Assembly: GCF_047511655.1 (NCBI RefSeq)
Contig: NC_133391.1
Coordinates: 130,728,906-130,792,905 of the forward strand
Length of the DNA: 64,000 nt
Direction: 5' to 3'
Source: Castor canadensis
Taxonomy: Eukaryota; Chordata; Mammalia; Rodentia; Castoridae
This document shows, piece after piece, positions 47,566 to 57,760 of the stretch. Position 1 is the first letter of the stretch. Each line of letters opens with the position of its first letter. The notes below the pieces were generated by a model that was not told where the DNA came from, made no database searches, and saw only the letters and a list, made by a program, of their open reading frames with translations. A program made the translations under genes and the position numbers.

Positions 47566-47990
47566 GATGCTAACAAATTACCTCCCGCCCCAAATTTAGC
47601 ATTTAAATAACAGTGTATTATTTCACATAGTTTATAGAGTTAGGAATTCCAGAGTAGCTTAACTGGGTGGTTCTAGTTCAGGGTTCTCACATAGTATGGT
47701 CAAGTTATAGGTCAGGGCTGTGATCTTCTGAAGGTTGGTCTGGTACTGGAGGATCCACTTGAAAAATGACTTGGTAGAAGGTCTCTGTTCATTGTTGCAG
47801 AGCTGCCTAAGCATATTCACGACATGAACCCCAAAGTGACTGATCCAACAATGAGAGCAAGCAAGAAGTCACAGTACCTCTTATGGCATAGTCCCCACAA
47901 TCACACACTGTATCTCTACTGTATTCTGTTCATTAGGAGTGAGGCACTAGATCCAGCCACTAGATCCACTTAAGGACAGGGAAATTTGAT
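47566..47990 (+). mobile_element. Old mammalian interspersed repeat, copy B of three
   Basis: 'gctaacaaattacctcccgc' then 'cccaaatttagcatttaaat', later 'agcttaactgggtggttcta' and 'gttcagggttctcacatagt', ending near 'gaggcactagatccagccac'. The order follows the repeat that begins 'ttgctgcataacaaattacc'. Same orientation as copies A (10.57 kb) and C (57.28 kb). Confidence 0.65.
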
Positions 47991-48690
47991 TCACTGTCCA
48001 TAGAGAGTTTGTGGGCACTTAAAACCACATACCACACTCTGGACTTTTAAATTAGATAGCTCTACAATTTCTACTTTTTCTTGAACTATATTGTACTGGA
48101 TTTCTGTCACTTGCTGTTAACACTAAGAGACTAAGCAGTATGAAACTCATTCCTTCTCTTGCTTTGATCTTGAATCCACGTTCTAATAAGTAGCACTTTC
48201 TCCAGAGGCTGAGATGTCACCTGTCATCCTCATTCTTTAGCTTTCTTTACTGTGTCTAACCCCCAATGCATGATGACTGCCCAGAGGTCAGTTGCTCACA
48301 GACTGTGGCCCTGATAACTACACCGCAGATTCATTGATTGATGACCAGGTACCTGAAACTTTGGAGATCTGCTTGTTAAAGTTTCCTGACACTTTGGGAA
48401 GAAATTCTATCTTTGGTGGTATTGAGGTTTGAACTTACTGGGAAATTATTTATATTGTCACTTTCTCTCTTTCAACCTACCTGAATTTCTTCTCCTCACC
48501 ACTAGCAAGGGCTATAAGTCCTTGTTACCTTGCCAGTATCTGCCTCTTTCCCAAGCAATAATTATCTTCAGATTACAGTCCTAAAACTCTGTCCTTTCTC
48601 TGTGCAGTTAACTCTTCCATACCTGTTTGCTATATGAGATGTAATATACGAGTCTTTTTAAGTATAACTTACTTCATTTGTTTAATTTGT
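47991..48690. other. No recognisable feature
   Basis: Unremarkable unique-looking sequence. Confidence 0.45.
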
Positions 48691-48694
48691 TTTA

Positions 48695-48960
48695 GCATAA
48701 ATTAATTGAACAGAGTTTTTATTGTGATATTTACAACTTGCATATAATATATTTTGATCAAATTCACCCCATTTATGTTACTCTTTCTTAACTGCCCTCC
48801 CTCCTCCTCCTACTTTTTAATAGTTTTTGATGGGTTTTTTATGCTATTTTCCTGCTTATATATAATGTGTTTCTATACTATTCACTCCTTATCACCCTTT
48901 CATAATATGTTTAAGTAATTTTATAAAGCCTTGACACAAGAAGAAAGTGACAAATTACCT
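48695..48960 (-). mobile_element. Old L1 3' UTR fragment
   Basis: 'tttttattgtgatatttaca' then 'aatatattttgatcaaattc' and 'accccatttatgttactctt', with pyrimidine-rich sequence after, is the reversed 3' end of an older L1, akin to 41.2 kb. Confidence 0.75.
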
Positions 48961-49051
48961 TGAAATTATTCATAAAGTCCCACTGCCAAAGAGTTGCAAT
49001 GCTAAAAGTCAGTGTCTAGTAAGCCGAAGCAAATATAAGGCTATGTAATTT

Positions 49052-49095
49052 GTTTTTGTTTTTTTTATTTTATTATTCATATGTGCATACAAGGC
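49052..49095 (-). mobile_element. Minimal L1 insertion: terminal ~28 bases plus poly(A)
   Basis: The T-rich run at 49052-49067 is the poly(A) tail read backward. It is followed by 'ttattattcatatgtgcata' and 'caaggc', which is identical to the terminal segment of the L1 at 33521-33547. Homology stops at 'aattgacg', where the young L1 would continue 'ttgggtcat'. Only the last 28 or so bases of the element were copied. A TSD is not clear. Confidence 0.75.
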
Positions 49096-49231
49096 AATTG
49101 ACGTCTCATGAGTAGGCACCAGAACGCATTATAAAAAGTAGTATGAATCCAAGTATGTTAAGGCTGAAGCACTCAACATTATCAACTCTAGTGATTTCCA
49201 AGCTGAGGCCAATGAGTTTAGCAAGAAAAAA

Positions 49232-49396
49232 TCATGAGCTATTTTCCTTTTTTTTTTCTTTTTTTATGTGTGGGGATTGAGATACATTCTCTCCAAGTAG
49301 CCAGTGCTGGCCTTGAACTCATGATCCTCCTGCCTCAGCCTCCTGAGTGCTGGGGTTACAATCACATACTACCATGCCCAGCTTTCATGAGCTACT
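49232..49396 (-). mobile_element. B1-like SINE monomer with TSD
   Basis: Reversed B1 unit: 'agtgctggccttgaactcat', 'cctcagcctcctgagtgctg', 'taccatgcccagc', preceded by a T-rich tail. Flanks tcatgagcta occur at 49232-49241 and again at 49385-49394. No ID-like unit is attached. Confidence 0.9.
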
Positions 49397-50150
49397 TTCA
49401 ATACTAAAAAAATGGAAACATTTACACACACTAAGGCTATCTCAAGGCCTGCTTTTGCATGAAATTTTATCTCATGTGTATAGTACAGTGTAGTAAAGTA
49501 AGGTAGTACTAGTGACCTATTAGTGGTAAAAGTTTTGACTGGTTGTATGTGATAACTGGTTCAGAGTCACTAACATAATTATATGCAGAAGATCTTAAGA
49601 CCCAAACTGAACACATCTGGTACATAATTGATGCTGGATTGGAAGGAATAGAAGATAATGATCAGCACAAGTCAACAAACTAATATATCTGCATATGAAC
49701 TTCATGTCTGGAACACCACACTGTCATTGCCAATAAGCCTTAACTATAAATTCTTTTAAAACTGATCCAACATTATATGGAAAAACATTAATGACACAGA
49801 TGAAATTTATGTATGATTTCTTAATGAATGCAATATAGTAGGGTGATAAAAATGCAAAACATTGGATTAATGAGAGAAAATTAATAGAAGAAATTGTTGG
49901 TGATGAATTGATTGAAAACCTTTGCCTACTTTAATGGCTTTTTTTTCACACATAGTGAACTGGTCATTTCAGAAAGAGGAAATGAATTGTACAGGTTTAT
50001 CCCAGTAAAGGGGCACTGGAAACTACCTGTTATTCAAGGTGCTTGCCTCTTAAACATGTTACATCTTCTTTTACAACAGAGAAATGTGGTCTGTGCAGTC
50101 ACACTCTAAGTATTATGACTTTCAAACTCATGTGTATCTAATTGCCTACA
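49397..50150. other. No recognisable feature
   Basis: AT-rich sequence. The 49912-50109 frame has no domain. Confidence 0.5.
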
Positions 50151-50154
50151 TCAT

Positions 50155-50600
50155 TTAAATTTCACACAGGATCTCAAACTTAACAGTCTAATAGTGAACT
50201 CAGCTCCCATTCAGTTCTTGCCCATTTTCTTCATTTTATTAATAAGCATCCCCCCTAGATTCTCAGGACAGAAATGTGAAAGTTCAGCCTAATTAATTCC
50301 TCTCCCTCAAGACTCATATTCAATCACTGATAAATCCTGACATTTTTATACCCCAAACATATTTTAATCCATTTGCTTCTCTCTGCCTTCATTCCCACCA
50401 CAGTAGCTCAAGTAACTAATTCACCTGATTCAGATTCTGCAATAGTGTCACCTGATTACTACTCTTCTCTCATCCCAAGTCTGCATCAATCTACTTTTCT
50501 TTCAACAGTCAAAGTGATTTTTAAAAATGCAAATCAGGGTACAAGTTCCTGCTTGAAACTCTTTCAGTATCATCTCTTCACACAAAGATTTTACAACCTT
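50155..50600. mobile_element. Old interspersed-repeat remnant, family uncertain
   Basis: 'ctcaaacttaacagtctaat', 'actgataaatcctgac' and 'tcaaagtgatttttaaaaat' with 'gcaaatcagggtacaagttc' appear in the order of a common mammalian repeat ('aacttaacatgtccaaaac', 'gcaaatcctgttggctc', 'agagtgatccttttaaaa'). I cannot give its family name with confidence. Confidence 0.45.
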
Positions 50601-50604
50601 CTCA

Positions 50605-50845
50605 AGATTAACATTTGGGCCAGATAATTCTTTGCTGTGGGTGCTATCCTGTGCTTTATAATTGTTTAATGGCATGCTTGTTTTCTACTCACTACAAACC
50701 AATAGTGTCCCACACACACACTCAGTAGTGAAAATGAAAAATGTCTTAGGACTGGAGAAATGTCCCATGGAGAGCAAAATTCTTCCTGGTGGAGAAGCAC
50801 CATTTTACTTACATGATAAATCTAAACTTCCATATTCAAAATGTA
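50605..50845 (-). mobile_element. MER20 hAT (Charlie) non-autonomous DNA transposon
   Basis: 'gggccagataattctttgct' then 'gtgggtgctatcctgtgctt', 'aatggcatgcttgttttcta', 'aaatgtcccatggagagcaa' and 'ggtggagaagcacc' follows MER20 from its right end to its left end. No coding capacity. Confidence 0.85.
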
Positions 50846-52105
50846 AACTTGGATGACTTTCAGTCTTCTCATGTTCAGACATACTTTAAATGCTTCTCAA
50901 ACTTTTCTCAGATGCCTTCTCACTCTACGCTTGTAGAGTAGGCTTCTCACATGAGGAGGTTAGTTCTTCTACTCCAGTAATCTCAATAACTGGTGTTGAA
51001 ACACAATTTCATATTTATATCTTATATTCCACCCCCCCAAGCTCCAGAGATATGATTCCAAATTCCGGCAAGGCATCCCACTTGTGGATCTCATAAATGC
51101 CTCAAATCCACATACCTAAAACAACACTCAAGCCAGATCTGTTCCTGAATTCAAGCTACAAAGCCAAAAACTTGGATTGGTGCTGTGCTAGGATCACTGT
51201 GGTAACCAGGCAAGAATAGAAAAGTAGGATTACAAATCTCCTGGGAATACAAGCCCATGAGCACTAGAAAGTGTCTGTGACCTTCCCATGGGCATGCACT
51301 TACAGTGTGTGGTTGGTTGGCCTGATAATAATGATCAGGTATTGAATAGGCAGGAATCATGCTTAGAAATGTTGAAGTTAGCCTGGGGTGTAAAAGGTTT
51401 CCATTTCATTGCTTTAGAGAAAAACAAAATCAGGAAATGGACCTAAAAATTATACATAAAAACAAATGGTACACATTTAGTATCAAAACATAACATTATA
51501 TTCCTAGTAATTGCTCCAGGAAGTTTATAACTTTACATGCTATGATGCCAAGTTCCATTCAAGTCAGACCACCCATCCTGACCTAAAGGCAGGGGAGCCT
51601 TAGGCCCATGCTGGGATAACAACATATTCCCTGCGCTCACATCATAGTATCTTTGGCCTTGGCCCCTGGGCTTTGGGGAACTGTAATGAGGAGCAGAGTG
51701 TCCTGACATAAATAAAGCAGGCTATTCCAAATGAAGCAACTCAGTAAGGCATAGTGACAATCACAGAAAGTGTCACGGGATTTCCTTAAAAATTAGCCCA
51801 AGCAGTAACATAAGTCATTCCTAGGAGAGTTGGCTGCGTGGTTTGCACTGACTTCCATAAGATTCTGTGATACAGTGGATCTATTTCATTACCATTGGAG
51901 CTGTGATGGCAAAACTCAAATCAATTTCCTTCTAAACAAAGCCTCCATTTTACTGCTTATGAAAACTGCTTAGGAGAATGACAATGCATTTTTACCAATT
52001 TCCTTTACCTTCTGTAGTTTTACAACCTTCTATAAGTAACATATAGTCAATGTTAAACACATTTAATGACTTTGGTTGTGTTTCAGAATTCTACACAGAT
52101 TCACC
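50846..52105. other. No recognisable feature
   Basis: Frames at 50890-51096 (+) and 51151-51360 (-) show no domain. No repeat named. Confidence 0.45.
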
Positions 52106-52107
52106 AT

Positions 52108-52212
52108 ACATATTCTTGCAGCCTCTGCGCCATGTTAGGTTGAGGAAATTGGCTCCTAGAGAGATCAAATGACTTCTCAAGTTCACCCAGCCAATTAGTG
52201 TGAGAGAATTAG
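52108..52212 (-). mobile_element. MIR fragment
   Basis: 'gaggaaattggctcctagag' then 'agatcaaatgacttctcaag' and 'ttcacccagccaattagtgt' is the reversed MIR middle ('gaggaaactgaggcacagag', 'ggtcacacagctagtaagtg'). Confidence 0.75.
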
Positions 52213-53395
52213 CAATTTATCTGCCCACTTGATTGGTAAACTTGCAAATGGGATATGCAATGTTGGTAGAACATACAGGTAGAGTTATCTGGGACTGGAA
52301 TTTGGAAAAGTAGTAAAAGCTTAAAGTTTCTGAAGTTGGAATTATTCACATTGAAACAAGAATGGCATCCGTGTTAGTGAATCAGTTGGCCAAAGAAGGA
52401 GAGAGGAGAACTAGATTGTGAGGAACACAAATCAGATTTTAATTCCAAATAAATAATCTTACAACAAATTATGCTTAAAACCTCTTTCACTGGAATGGAG
52501 GTGAAACAGAACAGAATTTTAGGGCGAGAAAATGTTTCTATAAGTTTCATGTTTATTGAGTTTATTCAGTCACCATTTATTTGGAGCCTACTAGGACAAA
52601 GTTACATGCTGAGAATATAGAGATGATTTAAAACTCTTGACATCAAGATAATCACCACCCACTGGGAAAACAAATGAGCAATAAATTCTTAGTCCACAAT
52701 AGAACTATATTTAAAGTATCAGAGAAGCACAAAAGATAATATTCAACTCTGCCTAAGGTAAAGTTCCCATTAGGATAGATTTTGAAAATAAAACTCAGTC
52801 ACAATTTTTTAATGTAATGTGCAATAGTAATTTGGCAAACACCTAGTCAAACATTTTACGGCAGAATGTCAGGTAACTGCAAAGTTCCTTTAAAGGTGGC
52901 ATGATAGTAGCACTGTCTCCTCTTTATTCAGTTCTTCACATTGTTTCACTCTGCTTTTCACAGAAGTGAATTCTTAGGTTATCACACGCTGGAAATTCAG
53001 CCTCTGCGCTCACTAACACTAAAGTTATTGAAATGGAAAATAAGATTGATCACTCCTATGTATAATTACTAAAGAGTGATTTTTAAGACAGAAAGAAAAC
53101 ACGGCATTTATCCATAACCTATGGAATACAATACTATCTAGCACAAACATATACCCAAAAAAATAAACAGACATCACCATGAAACTGAATCTAACATCTA
53201 GTCAGTCAACTGGAATTTGTGAATAATTCCTGGCTATGACCCTTTATTCTAGCTATTTTGTGCTATTATTTCTTCTTGTCTCTGCACCCAGAATATAGAG
53301 ACTAGAAACAATAGGGCTCAACAGTAGGAGGAAGAAAAACTAAGGATCCATAGTGCAATGCTAAAAATACACCAGACCTGTCTGCAGTCCATCTC
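52213..53395. other. No recognisable feature
   Basis: AT-rich sequence without a named repeat. Confidence 0.45.
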
Positions 53396-53399
53396 TGCC

Positions 53400-53560
53400 C
53401 CTCTCTCAGTGCTTTCTCAGCTTAATGTACCAGCTATTCCTACAAAACCCTGAGAAGCAGGTAAGTATTATTAGACTCAGTAGATATGAAAACTAAGATC
53501 TAATTAATGAGTATAAAATAAATTAGTAATTAAACCAGGTCTAAAGCTTAGGAATATTTT
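53400..53560 (-). mobile_element. MIR fragment
   Basis: 'acaaaaccctgagaagcagg' then 'taagtattattagactcagt' and 'gatatgaaaactaagatcta' with 'gtaattaaaccaggtctaaa' follows the reversed MIR order. Confidence 0.75.
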
Positions 53561-53564
53561 TTGT

Positions 53565-53965
53565 ATCAGTCCAGAAATCTTTCCTCCATATTGGCAAACT
53601 GTTGCTGTCATAGAAGGCCAAGTACTAAATATTTTAGCCTTTTTGGGCCACATAGTCTCTGCCCAGAACTAGTAGGTTTATCAAAGATAGGTATAGAACA
53701 CATAGTTAACCTGGAACTTCAAATAAGTAATGAATCATTTCTAGTGTAAGTATGTCCCACATATATTTGTTATTTATCTGAAATTCAAATTTAACTGGGC
53801 TTCCATTACTCTATCTGCCAACCCTATTTCTGCCACAATCACTCAACTCTGCCATTGTGTGCAAAAGCAGCCATGGACAATATATAAAGGAACAAATGTT
53901 GTTGTGTTTCAATAAAACTTTATTTACCAAAACAAACAGCAGTGCTATTTGGGCTGATGTTTGGG
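53565..53965 (+). mobile_element. DNA-transposon MITE split by a second insertion
   Basis: The left part 'aggccaagtactaaatattt' with 'tagcctttttgggccacata' and the right part 'cactcaactctgccattgtg', 'agcagccatggacaatatat', 'caataaaactttatttacca' are the two halves of one well-known mammalian repeat ('gggccagatagtaaatattt', 'ttccaataaaactttattta'). The middle, about 53675-53825, is unrelated to it and contains 'atttatctgaaattcaaatt' with 'taactgggcttcc', itself typical of another old repeat. Family names not asserted. Confidence 0.7.
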
Positions 53966-55395
53966 CAACGTCTACTCTACTTGTCTTTACTAAAAGGTAG
54001 CCTGGATAAAGAAAAATCAAGCTTATGTCATTGCATTTGATTCATAGATCATTTAATACCATAAACTTTGAATGTTATATCTTTCACTGACAGTGCAAAT
54101 GGCTCAATTTATCGAATTTTAATAGTAAAACACTTTGGAGTTTCTTCATTCTTCACATTCTTGAGCTGACATTCAGAAGACTGGGAGGTCATACACTAGC
54201 CCATGGCAAAAGAGAGTCTGTCATTTGAAGACAGCCAATCATTTAAATGTTATTTGAAGATCTATTCTTATCATTGGTTTCTTAAAATCTTTGTGACAAT
54301 AATTGTCTAGATTTTGTAGAACTAGTATTTCCCTTCCCCAATAAATTTGAGGCATAAAAAATAGTAGGAATGTAGGAAAACATAGAAAATAGATTATTTA
54401 CTTTCTTGCTTTCTGAAGTGACTACATGGCTAGGATCTCACTGCTCAACCTGTGAACACTTTACTTTCTCTCTACAAAGATACTTCACAGAGATACCCAG
54501 TAGGTATTATAGCCCAACAATGGACACGTCTCTGCCCAATCACAAACTATTTTTTTCAGCTAAGATCACAGCTAAAGAATCATTCTTTCTAACACCCAAG
54601 TCATAATTGAACCTCTTCACAGCACATCAAACACAAAGCTGGCTCGAGTGAAGAACCAGAGCATACACCACACAAGGCAGACAGAGAGATACAGCATGTA
54701 GAACACTGGTGCTATTACAGTATTTTGTGGAGCAAAACTAAACTCTGTTTATAGACTGTCTTTTTTGAGGAAGTACATAAAAACTGGCTCATAGATTTCT
54801 GGAAATAGTAATCAAAGGGTCTACCAGGACAAATGCATGCCAAGAGTAGGGTGGGGCACACAAAAGACCAAGAGAATCTGAAAAAAGACAAAAATAACCA
54901 AAATAAGTGCAGCTTTCTCAGCTGAGAGGAAATTCTATGTTTATTAACAAGGGTTCCAAGGCAAATTCCTTATACCTTGTGATGTATGTGTATACTTGAG
55001 TATACTTGCATACCCAGAGTATGTGTACCTGTTTTTTATTCTCATATATGCGACTTCAAAGAAGAGATGACTGTGATAGATATGAATTCTTATTACTTTC
55101 ATCTATAAGCATGTTTATATCTGGACCATCCATTTTGGGTAATGTCTTCTTAGAGGTCCTACCTTTATACAAGGGTCTCTTACAACTTCACACGTTATCT
55201 GGGTCAAGTCTTTGCTTTCTATGCCCCTTGTAGCCTATTAAAACCCAAGCTCTATGCTACAAAGCCTAGAGATGGTGCAAAACAAATGTCAATTTTAGGT
55301 TTTGCTGACTATCTCTCCTCCAGGTTATTTTTTTCATTGTCTCTAAGGATTGGAAGAATTTCTTTGCATACTTACTAATATGAGAAGACAAAAAA
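53966..55395. other. No recognisable feature
   Basis: AT-rich unique-looking sequence. Frames at 54406-54606 and 55006-55233 show no domain. Confidence 0.5.
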
Positions 55396-55399
55396 GCAT

Positions 55400-56480
55400 A
55401 CTTAAAAAACGTACCTTTTAATTTATTTTTACTTTAAATAAGAGACTTCAAACACGGATAAATGTATTCAGACAATATAATAGATACATGTATCAAACAC
55501 CTAGATTTAAGATTTTTGTCATAATTATTTCACACTTTTATATACAGATGGACATGCACAGTGCTAATGATCCAAGGGTTATTTTGGTACCTTACACATG
55601 AACCCATAAGAAATATGTGGTGTTGTTTGAGATATGTTTACAATTTACATAAGTAATATACCCTGAGCATGCAACTAATATTTTTCAAACAAATATATCT
55701 TTTTAAGATTTGTCCAATTTGGCACATGTAGATCTAGTATAGTAATTTCAATGGCTCTATTTCATTTTCTTGTATGAATTAACCATGATTTACTTACCTA
55801 ATTCTTTCTAGATAAACACAGAAGTCAATAACTAGCCCCTTCTTTCACACTCAATATTATAAATGATGCTGCACTGAATATCATTGTTCAAGTCTTCTAG
55901 TTTTTGTGTATGAGGTAAGTGCAGAGATACATATGTAAAAGTACTGCCAGGTATGATAAAAGTGTCTTTAGTGACAATTACTAAATTGCACTCCAGACTG
56001 TTTCTAGTAATTGCATTCCTGTCCTTAAAGTGTTTGAGTTCCTGTTTGTCATATATCACCAACAACACTTGGAGTTTTCATATATTTTCATTTTTTCCAA
56101 ATTGATTAAGAAGGAATGTAATCCTGTAGCTTTCGTTTGCATCTATCTGTTTTGCATCAATCTGTGAGCTTGAGCAACTCTTCAAATGTTATTTGGGTAT
56201 TTTGATTTATGCCTTCATGAATCACATGATTTTTGCATTTGCTCATTTTTCCCTTAGTTGACTACCTTTTCCACCATGATTTTAAAGTTTCTTTACACAC
56301 CCTGAAAATTGACTCTTCATCAGTTATATGTTTTCCACACACATTCTCCCAACTCTGTGTAGCATTTTGACTTGGGTGTGGTAGCTACTATTTACTCCGT
56401 GATATCAACTGTCATTCAGAAAGTTATAACTTGAATCAAGTTTATCAGTATTATCTATCATGATTTAATTTGCTATAACT
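55400..56480 (-). mobile_element. Ancient L1 3' portion
   Basis: 'attataaatgatgctgcact' then 'gaatatcattgttcaagtct' parallels the ORF2 end seen near 34.22-34.25 kb ('gaatagtgctgcaataaaca'). Text such as 'ctgtttctagtaattgcatt' (compare 'gtggttgtactagtttacat') and 'gtttgcatctatctgttttg' follows in the right order through 'cacacacattctcccaactc'. It is far more diverged than the other L1s. Confidence 0.75.
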
Positions 56481-56514
56481 TCTAATAAAAATTTGTCTGT
56501 GCAATCTTCAGACT

Positions 56515-56820
56515 TCAACCACCTGATTCCTATTGTCATGCCTTTGCATATGTTCTTCCTTCTGCCTAAAATCCCTTTCCTATAATTCTCCATAGACCCA
56601 TATTTGACTCATTCTCTCAAATCCATCTCCAAAAATCCTTCCCTGATTGTCCTATGAAGTGTTCACTCTCTTCTCTGAATTCCTCTGACATTTAATCTGT
56701 ATTTTTCTTTCTTTTCCTTTCATTTTTTTCCCAAACAACTGAGGTATAAGATGTCTGAGGGAAAGATTAGAATTGCTAGTACAGTATCTTCTATATAGAA
56801 CTTACTTTACAAATTTTAAT
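56515..56820 (-). mobile_element. L2 (LINE-2) 3' end
   Basis: 'catgcctttgcatatgttct' then 'tccttctgcctaaaatccct', 'tccaaaaatccttccctgat' and 'actgaggtataagatgtctg' are reversed L2 landmarks in the right order ('tgcctttgcacatgctgttc', 'gaagccttccctgac', 'gactgtgagctccttgag'). Confidence 0.8.
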
Positions 56821-57155
56821 TTAAGCTTAGTACTAAAATATTTCTATCATTACATTTTTGTTATGTAGTCATAATAAACTCATCAGGTTATGCATGTAGT
56901 GGACACTCTTTTCTCCTAAATCGTTTTTCATTTTCCCTTTCTCTTTTTAAATATGTCTGGTTCAAGTATGTAATAAAGCTCTAGTCAGCTCATGATACCA
57001 GAGGAGCTGGCTCTTTTCCCAGCTTCAAAGAAATCTAAGTATTGCAAACCAACCAATGTATGCTTTTTCTGATCATTGATGTTGGTCCAAGAATGGAAAT
57101 AAGACCAAGTTGGTTCAATCAAACAGAAGGGAAAATTATTCCATATTGGTGGATA

Positions 57156-57158
<3 letters not shown>

Positions 57159-57249
<91 letters not shown>
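57159..57249 (+). repeat. Compound CT/CA microsatellite
   Basis: An uninterrupted CT run (57159-57203, about 22 units) is joined by 'cagaca' to an uninterrupted CA run (57206-57249, about 22 units). The Cys/Val- and Arg/Glu-rich frames over it (56985-57469) are its translations. Confidence 0.97.
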
Positions 57250-57250
<1 letters not shown>

Positions 57251-57274
57251 ACAAGAACATTGAAACCTACATAA

Positions 57275-57760
57275 ATTGCTATCTATTGCTGCATAACAAA
57301 TTATCCTAAAACTTGGTGGGCTAAAACAAGAGATATTTGTCATCTCTTGGACATTCTGAGTCATAAATTGAGTAAAGCATAGTATGGATGGTTTATCTCT
57401 TCTCTGTAATGACTGGGGCCTCAACTGGAAGATCCTAAGACTGGGAGTTGGACTCCACTGAAGGCTCATTTGCTTTAGTTGCTGATAATAGCTAGCAGCT
57501 AAAACTTAGCTTGTCAGTTGGAATACCTGCATGTGGCTTATCCATGCAGCCTGGGTTGGTTTTTCTCATCTACATGGTGGCTGAGTTCCAAAGGCAAACA
57601 TTCAAAAGTAGCCATCTCTCATCAAAGATAAAGGACAGACCAAAAATCAAATGGACTCCAATAAAAGAAGTGCAGAATGATGGTAATAATTTGGTCTTGA
57701 TCACTTACGGCTAACCTGTGAAACAAATCTTAATGCCTATTCTACTACTTCACTGTCTAT
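57275..57760 (+). mobile_element. Old mammalian interspersed repeat, copy C of three
   Basis: 'attgctgcataacaaattat' then 'cctaaaacttggtgggctaa' opens the repeat. Later 'tctacatggtggctgagttc' and 'taatgcctattctactactt' fit its 3' half. Same orientation as copies A and B. Confidence 0.7.
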
